Source of the DNA: JANMOK01 sp031415055
GTDB taxonomy: Bacteria; Pseudomonadota; Alphaproteobacteria; Rhodobacterales; Rhodobacteraceae
NCBI GenBank assembly: GCA_031415055.1
Contig: JANOQZ010000006.1
Span: forward strand, 151,065 to 215,064
Direction: 5' to 3'
Length of the DNA stretch: 64,000 nucleotides
Below, piece by piece: positions 27,544 to 35,359 of the stretch (position 1 is its first letter; the number at the start of each line of letters is the position of its first letter). The translations under genes and the position numbers were made by a program. The notes below the pieces were generated by a model, which was given only the letters and a program-made list of their open reading frames with translations, made no database searches and had not been told where the DNA came from.

Positions 27544-27622
27544 GGGTGAGTGCGCTGAGCCCGTCCCCGCTCACCCAAATTCCGATGACGTGCCCACGGG
27601 TTGCATAATCTGCCGCAAACCC
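27544..27622 (-). ncRNA. serC leader RNA motif (two adjacent hairpins)
   Basis: On the minus strand just before the serC ribosome binding site there are two hairpins. The proximal one pairs GGGTGAG with CTCACCC (27570-27576 with 27544-27550). The distal one pairs GGGTTTGC with GCAACCC (27615-27622 with 27598-27604). Position, strand and layout fit the serC motif described upstream of serC in Alphaproteobacteria. A competing GAGC-GCTC pairing within the first hairpin could allow switching. The ligand is not known. Confidence 0.55.
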
Positions 27623-27708
27623 GACTCGCAAGCCCAAAAAGCACCCCAATTTCCAATTTGAAAGCCGCGCCGATTTCCCATCGGAAACCCAAAGCACATT
27701 CAATGTTC

Positions 27709-27744
27709 GAAAAATACTCCGGGGTGCAGGGGCAGCGCCCCTGC
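27709..27744 (-). terminator. Rhodobacteraceae-type intrinsic terminator
   Basis: On the minus strand a perfect stem GCAGGGGC-GCT-GCCCCTGC is followed by ACCCCGGAGTATTTTTC. It begins two bases after the DUF1127 stop. GC stem plus CCCCGGAGTATTTTT is a recurrent terminator form in Rhodobacteraceae genomes and separates the DUF1127 gene from the serC leader. Confidence 0.8.
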
Positions 27745-27746
27745 CA

Positions 27747-27959
27747 TTACTTCATCCAGAACCGTTTAAGACTTTCCGCCTCGGCTTGCGCCCGCGTCAA
27801 ACCCACATCGTCCATCAGATACGGCGGAAGGTTGCGCAAGACCTGACGAGACCGCGCATTATGGCCCCATGTCCACAGCTTCGCAGCCACATTCACCGGC
27901 AGCCTGACCGGCAATCCGACCAACCGAAGCAAGACCGAACCGTCCAAACTTACCCGCAT
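27747..27959 (-). CDS. DUF1127 small protein
   Basis: A 70-residue protein from ATG 27959 with a C-terminal DUF1127 segment (RSRQVLRNLPPYLMDDVGLT) rich in Arg. DUF1127 proteins are small, often stress-linked, and in some Alphaproteobacteria act with RNA metabolism. It diverges from the MocR-type regulator, with inverted TTGTATCA/TGATACAA sites between them. An AGGAGGAT ribosome binding site precedes it. Confidence 0.88.
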   Translation of the reverse strand: MRVSLDGSVLLRLVGLPVRLPVNVAAKLWTWGHNARSRQVLRNLPPYLMDDVGLTRAQAEAESLKRFWMK

Positions 27960-27970
27960 CACATCCTCCT

Positions 27971-28024
27971 TTGTATCAACACAATCTGCACAAATACCCG
28001 CACACTTCACAAAAACTGATACAA
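27971..28024. promoter_or_regulatory. Inverted TTGTATCA / TGATACAA operator candidate
   Basis: Two perfect 8-bp half-sites, TTGTATCA (27971-27978) and TGATACAA (28017-28024), face each other across 38 bp in the 98-bp gap between the DUF1127 gene and the divergent MocR gene. A third near copy, GGATACAA, lies over the MocR start (28060-28067). This would suit a regulator controlling its own divergent promoter. Binding is inferred. Confidence 0.5.
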
Positions 28025-28057
28025 TTTGCGCCAGCGATGTGCTAGAACAACATTGTC

Positions 28058-29452
28058 ATGGATACAAACAACCCGCTCACGCTTGGCCAAAGCACCGGCC
28101 CCAAATACCGTCGTCTGTATGACGCCCTGACTGGCGCAATCCGCCGCGGTGACTTGGCCGAGGGTAGCCGCCTGCCACCCGTCCGCGATTTGGCATGGGA
28201 TCTTAAAATCACCCCGGGCACGGTTGCGCGTGCTTATCAAATGGCCACCAATGAGGGGCTCCTGGAAGCCACCGTCGGTCGTGGCACATTTGTGCGCGGG
28301 CAACGCCGTGGCCTCTCCAACGTTCCGCAAAACACCATCGCCCGCACCGCCGAACCCAACTATCTCAACCTGCGCACCGGCCATACGGTTGAGCTTGGTC
28401 AAACCGACGCCATCAATCATTTGCTGGGCGAAATCATCGCTGCCAATACCATCACCTATTCCGATTATGTGCGCGACGACGCCCTGAAACCCTGCCGCAA
28501 CCGCGCGCATGATTGGCTCTCCAGCCATGGCGTCACAGGCGCGGCGGAAGATATGGTCATCACCACTGGCGCGCATAACTCGGTTATCGTTGCACTGCAT
28601 TGCATCCTATCGGGGCGCGACCCGGTGATCTTGTCACACCGCCTCACCTACCCCGGCTTTCGCCAATCCGCGCATCTTTGTCGGGCCAGACTGGTTGGTA
28701 TTGATGGGGATGCTGCGGGCCCAATCCCCGAGAGCCTGATCGAGGCCTGCCGCCGCCATAACCCGCAAGCACTGCTGCTGTCATCCAACGTCCACAACCC
28801 AACCTGCGTGACCACCAGCCTGAAGAGGCGCGAGCAAATCGCCGACATCGCCCGCAAATACGACCTGCATATTGTCGAAGACGATGTGTACGGCACCCTT
28901 GTTCCCAACCGCCTTCCGGGCCTTGATACACTGGTCCCCGAGCGGGTCTGGCATGCGACATCGCTTTCGAAATGTTTCGCTGCCGGTCTGCGGCTTGGAT
29001 TTCTGCAATGCCCGCCCGGCCAAGGCGCACTGGGTCAGCGCGTGCTGCAGGGGATGAGCTTCAGCCTGTCTGCCCTTTTGACGCTGATGGTTGAGCGGTT
29101 GTTTGCCACCGGCACGGTTGACGCAATCGGTGCGAAAATCCGCACTGAAGGTGTTGTCCGCCTCGATATGGCGAGGCAGATTTTGGCTAACTGGGATATT
29201 GCAACTTGCGAAGGTGCCAGTTTGCTTTGGCTCAACATGCCCGCCGGTTGGCGTGCATCGGCGTTTCAGAATGCCTGCGAAAAACAAAACATCCTGCTGG
29301 CCGCTGGTGACGCTTTCACCCTGCCCGACGAACCCGCCCCCAACGCCATTCGGCTGTCGCTGTCCGGTTCAAGCGACCGCGCCCGACTTAAATCTGGCCT
29401 CGAGACGATCAACGCCCTGCTCGCAGGTCCAACCCGTGAGTTTCTGACATGA
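28058..29452 (+). CDS. MocR-type PLP-dependent transcriptional regulator
   Basis: A 464-residue GntR/MocR chimera. The N-terminal winged helix (about residues 10-82) has SRLPPVRDLAWDLKITPGTV, and the rest is an aminotransferase class I fold with the PLP lysine in ATSLSKCFAAGLRLGF. MocR proteins sense amino acids or PLP and control neighbouring genes. The next gene, an EamA transporter, overlaps it by four bases, so the pair is a natural regulator-exporter unit. The effector is unknown. Confidence 0.92.
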   Translation: MDTNNPLTLGQSTGPKYRRLYDALTGAIRRGDLAEGSRLPPVRDLAWDLKITPGTVARAYQMATNEGLLEATVGRGTFVRGQRRGLSNVPQNTIARTAEPNYLNLRTGHTVELGQTDAINHLLGEIIAANTITYSDYVRDDALKPCRNRAHDWLSSHGVTGAAEDMVITTGAHNSVIVALHCILSGRDPVILSHRLTYPGFRQSAHLCRARLVGIDGDAAGPIPESLIEACRRHNPQALLLSSNVHNPTCVTTSLKRREQIADIARKYDLHIVEDDVYGTLVPNRLPGLDTLVPERVWHATSLSKCFAAGLRLGFLQCPPGQGALGQRVLQGMSFSLSALLTLMVERLFATGTVDAIGAKIRTEGVVRLDMARQILANWDIATCEGASLLWLNMPAGWRASAFQNACEKQNILLAAGDAFTLPDEPAPNAIRLSLSGSSDRARLKSGLETINALLAGPTREFLT

Positions 29453-30366
29453 CAGCCAAACCCACAGCCGTCACATGGGTTCTTCTGCTCACGCTCGGCA
29501 TCCTTTGGGGAGCCTCGTTTCTTGCCGTCGAACTTGCCCTGCATGACTTTGCCCCATTGCAAATCGCAGCACTTCGCATCGCCCTTGCCGCAATAATCGT
29601 CACCACCGCCAGCTTTGCCCTTGGCGACCGCTTGCCCCCAACCACAACGCCCGCGGGCCGCCGCATCTGGCTGCATTGCCTTGGCATGGCAATCTTTTCC
29701 AACGCCCTGCCGTTCAGCCTGCTGTCTTGGGCGCAACTCAACGTCAATTCCGGTTTCGCGGGCATCAGCATGGCCGTGGTGCCGCTGATAATTCTGCCAC
29801 TCGCCCATATATTTGTTCCCGGCGAGCACCTGACCCGTATCAAACTGACCGGCTTCCTCTTGGGTTTCGCCGGTGTTGTCATCCTAATCGGTCCCGCTCA
29901 AATCCTAGCTGGCACTGGTTCCGATGTGGAATCCACTGCCCGCCTCACCTGCGTAATCGCCTCGTGCAGTTACGCCATCGGTGCCATCACCACCCGTACT
30001 GCGCCCAAAGGCCCAGCACTCGCCTTTTCCTCTGCCGCCCTCATTCTTGCCAGTCTCATCATGCTGCCGCTGGCCTTCACATTGAACCCATTCCCCACCG
30101 CACCAAACGCCAACGCGGTTCTCGCCATCCTCTACCTTGCCGTTTTCCCCACAGCTTTGGCCACGATGATGCTTGTTCACATCATCAAAACCGCCGGTCC
30201 CTCGTTCTTATCTTTGGTCAATTACCAAGTGCCAATTTGGGCCGTGCTGTTTGGCATGATCTTCCTTGGCGAGGCCCTGCCTGGTTCGTTCCTGGTCGCT
30301 TTGGCGCTGATATTGTTGGGAATGGCAATTTCGCAAGGTCGCCTCAAACGCCCCGTCGTCGCGTAG
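29449..30366 (+). CDS. EamA/DMT-family transporter (MocR-linked)
   Basis: A 305-residue membrane protein with ten predicted helices in two EamA halves (LLTLGILWGASFLAVELAL opens it; a second half begins near ARLTCVIASCSYAIG). Its ATG overlaps the MocR stop (ATGA). Export of an amino acid-like or vitamin-like metabolite is a reasonable guess from the regulator. A palindromic element follows the stop. Confidence 0.88.
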   Translation: MTAKPTAVTWVLLLTLGILWGASFLAVELALHDFAPLQIAALRIALAAIIVTTASFALGDRLPPTTTPAGRRIWLHCLGMAIFSNALPFSLLSWAQLNVNSGFAGISMAVVPLIILPLAHIFVPGEHLTRIKLTGFLLGFAGVVILIGPAQILAGTGSDVESTARLTCVIASCSYAIGAITTRTAPKGPALAFSSAALILASLIMLPLAFTLNPFPTAPNANAVLAILYLAVFPTALATMMLVHIIKTAGPSFLSLVNYQVPIWAVLFGMIFLGEALPGSFLVALALILLGMAISQGRLKRPVVA

Positions 30367-30386
30367 GGTGCGCGCTTGCCCGCACC
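30363..30386. repeat. GTAGGGTGCG-type palindromic element, copy 1
   Basis: GTA followed by GGGTGCG, a short loop and CGCACC forms a hairpin with a 6-bp GGTGCG/CGCACC stem. It starts inside the EamA stop codon and separates it from the convergent VOC gene. A close relative lies at 48384-48406. Confidence 0.65.
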
Positions 30387-30388
30387 AT

Positions 30389-30769
30389 TCAAGTCCCACC
30401 AAAACCGCGTTCGTTGTCGAGCAATTCGCAAAGATTGCCATCCGGATCGACAAACTGCCCGATCCGGCCCCATTCAAAATCCATCACCTCCACCGCAATC
30501 CCTCGGCCGCGCAACATTTCTGCCGCTGCATCAAGGTTGTTGACATTGAATCGCAGGACCGTCGGATTTTGCCCTCTCGCCTTGATGCCGTCTCCGGCAA
30601 CACCGCCGGTTTCAACCATCAAATAACCGTCGCCAAAGCGCAAACATACTAATCCGCTCTTGGCAAACCAAACCGGCAGGCCAACCAAATCTCGATAGAA
30701 CGCCACACATTCTTCAAACCGCTCGGTGAACAAAATGATCCCCGGCGTCACCAAACCAATGTCACGCAT
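30389..30769 (-). CDS. VOC (glyoxalase/bleomycin resistance) family protein
   Basis: A 126-residue single-domain vicinal-oxygen-chelate protein with the two beta-alpha-beta-beta-beta modules expected. VTPGIILFTERFEECVAFYRD opens it and FVDPDGNLCELLDN closes it; the final Glu is a typical metal ligand. Substrate unknown. Its start overlaps the glmM stop by eight bases, so it ends the folB-folP-glmM transcription unit. Confidence 0.85.
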   Translation of the reverse strand: MRDIGLVTPGIILFTERFEECVAFYRDLVGLPVWFAKSGLVCLRFGDGYLMVETGGVAGDGIKARGQNPTVLRFNVNNLDAAAEMLRGRGIAVEVMDFEWGRIGQFVDPDGNLCELLDNERGFGGT

Positions 30770-32102
30770 CCTTGATCGCGCCCGCTATCGACAAAACCAC
30801 TTCCGACAGCACGGTTTCATCCTCGTACTCCCCCATCACGCGCAGCAAAGCCTCGGTTCCCGATTTGCGGATCAGCAACCGCCCCTTGTCGCCAAACCTT
30901 GTCTCACCCGCCGCAATCGCCGCCTTAACTGTGGCAGCCGCCAAAGGATCACCGCCAACAAAGCGCACGTTTTCTAGCATCTGCGGCACCGGCTTGAATA
31001 CATTGGCCAAGACACTTGCCTTGCGCCCGCCCTCCACCATCGCCGCCAAAAACTGCAGCGCCGCAATCAACCCGTCGCCGGTGGTGACGTAATCGGTCAT
31101 CACGATATGCCCCGATTGCTCGCCGCCCAAGTTATAGCCGCCGCGCCGCATTTCCTCGACGACATAGCGGTCGCCCACCGCGGTGCGGATCATGCGGATG
31201 CCGCGCTTGGCCAGATGCCGCTCCAGCCCCAGATTTGACATCACCGTTGTCACCAACGTGCTTTTCGCCAACCGCCGCTCATCGGCCCACAGGCCCGCAA
31301 TCAGCGCCATGATCTGGTCGCCATCGGCCACTTGGCCCTTTTCGTCCAAAATCATCACCCGGTCGGCGTCACCATCCAGACAAATCGCCATGTCAGCGCC
31401 GTGTTCTAGCACCGTGCGCGAGGCCAAGGCCGTATCGGTCGACCCACAACCCTTGTTGATATTATACCCATCCGGCTCAACCCCAATCGGAATCACCGTG
31501 GCCCCAAGCTCCCATAACACATCCGGTGCGGTCCGATACGAAGCGCCATTGGCGCAATCTATCACGATCTTGACGCCATCCAAGCGCAGCTTGCGCGGGA
31601 ATGTCGTTTTGGCAAACTCGATATAGCGCGACCGGTCCGCCTGAATCCGGTTCGCCCGCCCGATCTTGTCCGGGTCGTGGCTCGGCGGCGTATCTTCCAG
31701 CAAAGCCTCAATTTTTAGCTCCGCCTCGTCCGATAATTTATACCCGTCAGGTCCGAAAAACTTGATGCCGTTGTCCTGATAGGGGTTGTGGCTGGCCGAA
31801 ATCATCACCCCCAAATCCGCCCGCATGGAACGTGTCAGCATCCCTACCGCCGGCGTCGGCACCGGACCGACCAAAATCACATCCATCCCCACCGCGTTCA
31901 AACCGGCCGTCAGGGCGTTTTCCAGCATATAGCCTGACCGCCGCGTGTCCTTGCCGATCACCACCCGATGCGCGTGGTTTTCGCCAAGCCCCAGGAAATA
32001 CTGCCCAACCGCAATGCCCAACCGCAGCGCCATCTCGGCAGTCATCGGATAGACATTGGCCGTGCCGCGAATGCCGTCGGTGCCAAACAATTTACGAACC
32101 AT
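30762..32102 (-). CDS. glmM: Phosphoglucosamine mutase
   Basis: A 446-residue enzyme converting glucosamine-6-phosphate to glucosamine-1-phosphate for UDP-GlcNAc. The phosphoserine loop is MISASHNPYQDNGIKFFG, the metal loop is DGDADRVM and the phosphate-binding loop is RKSGTEALLRVMGE. The start at ATG 32102 (MVRKLFGTDGIRG) is canonical and shares one base with the folP stop. The folP-glmM order is widely conserved. glmU, the next enzyme, is at 41748. Confidence 0.96.
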   Translation of the reverse strand: MVRKLFGTDGIRGTANVYPMTAEMALRLGIAVGQYFLGLGENHAHRVVIGKDTRRSGYMLENALTAGLNAVGMDVILVGPVPTPAVGMLTRSMRADLGVMISASHNPYQDNGIKFFGPDGYKLSDEAELKIEALLEDTPPSHDPDKIGRANRIQADRSRYIEFAKTTFPRKLRLDGVKIVIDCANGASYRTAPDVLWELGATVIPIGVEPDGYNINKGCGSTDTALASRTVLEHGADMAICLDGDADRVMILDEKGQVADGDQIMALIAGLWADERRLAKSTLVTTVMSNLGLERHLAKRGIRMIRTAVGDRYVVEEMRRGGYNLGGEQSGHIVMTDYVTTGDGLIAALQFLAAMVEGGRKASVLANVFKPVPQMLENVRFVGGDPLAAATVKAAIAAGETRFGDKGRLLIRKSGTEALLRVMGEYEDETVLSEVVLSIAGAIKDA

Positions 32103-33112
32103 CACTGCATCCCTTGCAAAGCGCGCCAAACAGCAATCGCCTGCGCCGTTTCCGCAATATCATGCACCCGCACCATCTGCACCCCCTGCCGCAAGCCTGC
32201 TAGCGCCGCCGCAATCGACCCCGGCCCGCGACGCGACGCGTCTTTTTCGCCGCTTAAAGCACCGATGAATCGCTTCCGCGACACCCCCAGCAAGATCGGC
32301 AAGCCAAGCCCATGAAACAGGCTCATGCCGCGCAACAACGTCAGATTATGCTCCAGCGCCTTGCCAAACCCAATGCCCACATCGACGATGAGTCTGCCCC
32401 GCGCTATCCCCGCCGCTTCGCAGGCGGCAATCCGCGCTGCCAAATGATCGTAAATATCCAGCAACACGTTGTCATAACGCGGATCGTCCTGCATGCCCGC
32501 CAAATTATCGGGCGAATGCATCAAACAAACCGCTGCCCCGGTTTCCGCGGCAACCGCCAGAGACTCCGGATCATGCCTCAACGCCGTCACGTCGTTGAAT
32601 ATCGCAGCCCCCACGGCAATCGCCGCTCGCGCCACGCCCGCTTTACGGGTATCGACCGAAATCGGCACCTTCAAACCCGACATCGTCAACCCTTCAACCA
32701 CAGGCACTACCCGCGCTGCCTCGGTCGCATCATCGACAAAATCCGCCCCAGGTCGTGTCGATTCGCCGCCAATGTCGATGATGTCGGCCCCCGCCGCGGC
32801 CATCGCCAACCCTCGCGTCACCGCCTGTTCGACTGACGCAAACTTCCCCCCATCCGAAAACGAATCCGGCGTAACGTTCAAAACCCCCATCACCACGGGC
32901 CTTGTCCAGTCAAACCCCAAGATCGGCGCACGCGCCGCAGTCAAACGCGCCAAAACATCCGTTGGCACGACCTGCACCGCCACAATCTCCGCCGTCCCTG
33001 ACCGTGACAAAACCTCGACCCGATCAAACCACAACGGCCCGCCAGCCAACGGTAATGCACCAACAGGCCGCGCCAAATCTGTTTGAACAATTGGCCGGTA
33101 ATAAAGCTTCAA
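32102..33112 (-). CDS. folP: Dihydropteroate synthase
   Basis: A 336-residue DHPS with the hallmark loops GVLNVTPDSFSDGG and DIGGESTRPGA. An N-terminal extension of about 70 residues before the barrel is common in Alphaproteobacteria. The first plausible start is TTG 33112, fused to the folB stop as TTGA, which implies that reinitiation drives translation. It couples pterin pyrophosphate to p-aminobenzoate in folate synthesis. Confidence 0.95.
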   Translation of the reverse strand: MKLYYRPIVQTDLARPVGALPLAGGPLWFDRVEVLSRSGTAEIVAVQVVPTDVLARLTAARAPILGFDWTRPVVMGVLNVTPDSFSDGGKFASVEQAVTRGLAMAAAGADIIDIGGESTRPGADFVDDATEAARVVPVVEGLTMSGLKVPISVDTRKAGVARAAIAVGAAIFNDVTALRHDPESLAVAAETGAAVCLMHSPDNLAGMQDDPRYDNVLLDIYDHLAARIAACEAAGIARGRLIVDVGIGFGKALEHNLTLLRGMSLFHGLGLPILLGVSRKRFIGALSGEKDASRRGPGSIAAALAGLRQGVQMVRVHDIAETAQAIAVWRALQGMQ

Positions 33113-34020
33113 GCCAATGCCGCCAAGCCAACCGGCGCGCCAACGTCAATGCCCGCCACAACGAATGCCTGGGCACCAAACTCGACCGCAAACCAGCGCG
33201 CCAGTCCAACTGGGTCGGTGGCATCGGCAACAGGCTTGTCCACCGCGTCATTCACGATCTTGGACGGGGCCCAAACTGACAATGCACCGTGCTTCATCGC
33301 CCAATCCAATTCGGTGCGGCTGTCCACCACGGTCAAATCCGCTGTCAACCCAGCCAATCGCCAAGCGTTCTGCTCAATGGAAAGTAACCCGATACGCCGA
33401 GCGGATTCAGTCCCCCCCAAAGCCTCGTCCTTATCAATCGGCTCCAAACAAATCACTGCCGGTCGCGGCAACGCACGAATTGCGGCAATCCAGGCGCCCA
33501 ATTCGCCCCGGTCAACCAACCAATTCGGCAAGAATACCACCATCGGCTTTAGCGCATCCACCGGCACCACCCGCGCCACAACGCTTGGCAACACGCTGGT
33601 GCCGCGCGGCAATTGCAACCTTACAATCTCCACCCCCAAAGACCCCGGTATCCGATCCAGCTTTTCAATCCGAACGAATGCCTTCACTACGCGCCGATCC
33701 GCCAAACAGCGCTCTGCCACCCGTTCTGCCAAAGTTTCCAACAGGTTGATCCGTTCAGTCGAGAGCTGCGCTTCAATCGCTTCCACGATCAAATCATAGG
33801 AAATCACCTTGTCCACATCGTCGCTTTGCGCCGCCGTATGGCGCGACACTTCAAGCACCACGTTAAAGCGAATGCGTTGCTGCTTGCCGCGCTCCGATTT
33901 GAAAGCGCCAATCTCAACCGCCCGCGTGAAATCGCGCACCGAAATGCGGTCCAGCGGTTGCCCGGCGCTGGCCGAAGCTCGCGCCGACAATGCCTCAAAA
34001 ACGCTCGCTGCCTCGTCCAT
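33109..34020 (-). CDS. folB: Dihydroneopterin aldolase with long C-terminal extension
   Basis: A 303-residue protein, whereas FolB is usually about 120. Residues about 15-135 match FolB (AVEIGAFKSERGKQQRIRFN, YDLIVEAIEAQL, NLLETLAERVAERCL, with KAFVRIEKL). The remaining 165 residues, starting near VPVDALKPMVVFLPNW, are unassigned; they lack the HPPK (FolK) signature, so this is not a FolB-FolK fusion. The start at ATG 34020 was preferred over one 24 codons upstream. It is the first gene of the folate-glmM run. Confidence 0.88.
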   Translation of the reverse strand: MDEAASVFEALSARASASAGQPLDRISVRDFTRAVEIGAFKSERGKQQRIRFNVVLEVSRHTAAQSDDVDKVISYDLIVEAIEAQLSTERINLLETLAERVAERCLADRRVVKAFVRIEKLDRIPGSLGVEIVRLQLPRGTSVLPSVVARVVPVDALKPMVVFLPNWLVDRGELGAWIAAIRALPRPAVICLEPIDKDEALGGTESARRIGLLSIEQNAWRLAGLTADLTVVDSRTELDWAMKHGALSVWAPSKIVNDAVDKPVADATDPVGLARWFAVEFGAQAFVVAGIDVGAPVGLAALA

Positions 34021-34207
34021 CGCGCCAAACTCCACCAACCCAGACCTAAAATAGCCAGCCAACCCTCGCCTCACAAGCCTCGCTTTCGGCACTTTTTCGC
34101 CGAAGCGCGCAGCGCCATGCCAAATTATCGCCAGAATCAGCGCGCATGGTGCACAATGTCATGGGGGCTCAATTTCGCGGCGTTTTTCGCCAGCGCGGGA
34201 GTCGAAT

Positions 34208-34852
34208 ATGTTCTATGGCCGTTTTTCCTTGAAATCGCTGGTCTTGGTATGCGCAATCGCCACCGCAATGCCGGTGCTTGCCAGTGCCTCAACATGCGGC
34301 TCCGGCCTGCCAGGAAACGCCAATTCCCGCATCAACCCCGGACGTCCCAGCCAAGAGATTTTCAACGCCACCGTCGTGCATTACATGAACTTGGAACGTT
34401 GCCGTCGTGGCCTTGCGCCTTTCGCGCTCGACTCGCGCCTGCTCAGCGCCGCCGCCGTGCATTCGCGCAACATGGCGGCAGATGAAAGCTTCAGCCACCG
34501 CTCGCGCCACGCCGGTCAGCAAACCATGGCGCAAAGGTTTGCCAGCGCAGGTATCCGTGCCGCAACCGCCGGTGAAAACATCTCGATGGACAAACTTTTC
34601 GCCATTATCGGTCGTCCGATATCGACAAAATCCACCGGCAAATGCCAGTTTTTCTATGTCAGCGGTGACCCGGTGCCGATGCACAGTTACAATTCGTTGG
34701 GCAAACAAGTGGTCGCCCGCTTCATGGCCTCGTCCAAACACCGCAACAACATCCTGAACCCGCGCTTCGTGCGCGGCGCGACCGGTATGGGCATCGACCA
34801 AGGCGGCGCGGCCTGCGGCGACATCTACATCACCCAGGATTTCGCCAGCTAG
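34208..34852 (+). CDS. Secreted CAP/SCP-domain protein
   Basis: A 214-residue exported protein with a signal peptide of about 27 residues (ends VLASAS) and a CAP/PR-1-like domain. The motifs NLERCRRGLAPFALDSRLLSAA and HSRNMAADESFSHRSR carry the conserved His, AGENI provides the family Glu, and NPRFVRGATGMGI the C-terminal strand. Bacterial CAP proteins (YkwD-like) are secreted and mostly of unknown role. It stands alone on the plus strand. Confidence 0.9.
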   Translation: MFYGRFSLKSLVLVCAIATAMPVLASASTCGSGLPGNANSRINPGRPSQEIFNATVVHYMNLERCRRGLAPFALDSRLLSAAAVHSRNMAADESFSHRSRHAGQQTMAQRFASAGIRAATAGENISMDKLFAIIGRPISTKSTGKCQFFYVSGDPVPMHSYNSLGKQVVARFMASSKHRNNILNPRFVRGATGMGIDQGGAACGDIYITQDFAS

Positions 34853-34873
34853 CGTAAACCCCGACTAAACCGC

Positions 34874-35359
34874 CTAAACTTGCTCATCCCCATGCGCCGG
34901 CAACCTGCCCGATCGCGCCCGATAAGGGCGTGAGGCGTCCAGCAGCGTCGCATTCAAACATTCCACCGCCACCGCAACTTCGCCCTCACCGGCAAAGGTC
35001 AGGGTCACCACGCCCGCGCCATCGACACCCGCAGCAAAACCCACCGACAGCACCGATAACACCAAATCCTTGTCATCCGCAGCAATCCCCGAAACGGAAA
35101 CCTTGACCACATCCTCAAACTGCAACACCGATTGCACCCGCTCAAACGCCCGGCCCTGCCGCTCGGCTACGGCTGCGTCTTCCCAGCGAAACCGATTGAG
35201 CAAAACCGCAAATCGCCGGTGTTTCTTCAACCACGATATATCCGAAGTCTGCGCCACCGCATCCTGCACCAGCGCCGATATGACGGCCAAATCCTCACTC
35301 GTTTCGGCCATCAAGCGCAGCGGCTTGTCACCGCCATCCTCAAACCTTGCGTCGCTCAT
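34874..35359 (-). CDS. DUF2948 protein
   Basis: A 161-residue soluble protein of the DUF2948 family, recognised by LRLMAETSEDLAVISALVQD and DISWLKKHRRFAVLLNRFRWED. Its ATG overlaps the murA stop (ATGA), a linkage kept in many Rhodobacterales and Rhizobiales. Function unknown; the conserved position suggests a cell envelope or growth-linked role. Confidence 0.86.
   Translation of the reverse strand: MSDARFEDGGDKPLRLMAETSEDLAVISALVQDAVAQTSDISWLKKHRRFAVLLNRFRWEDAAVAERQGRAFERVQSVLQFEDVVKVSVSGIAADDKDLVLSVLSVGFAAGVDGAGVVTLTFAGEGEVAVAVECLNATLLDASRPYRARSGRLPAHGDEQV

Noticed and set aside
33109..34020. FolB-FolK fusion
   Set aside because: The C-terminal tail lacks the HPPK signature residues and does not resemble that fold's motifs.
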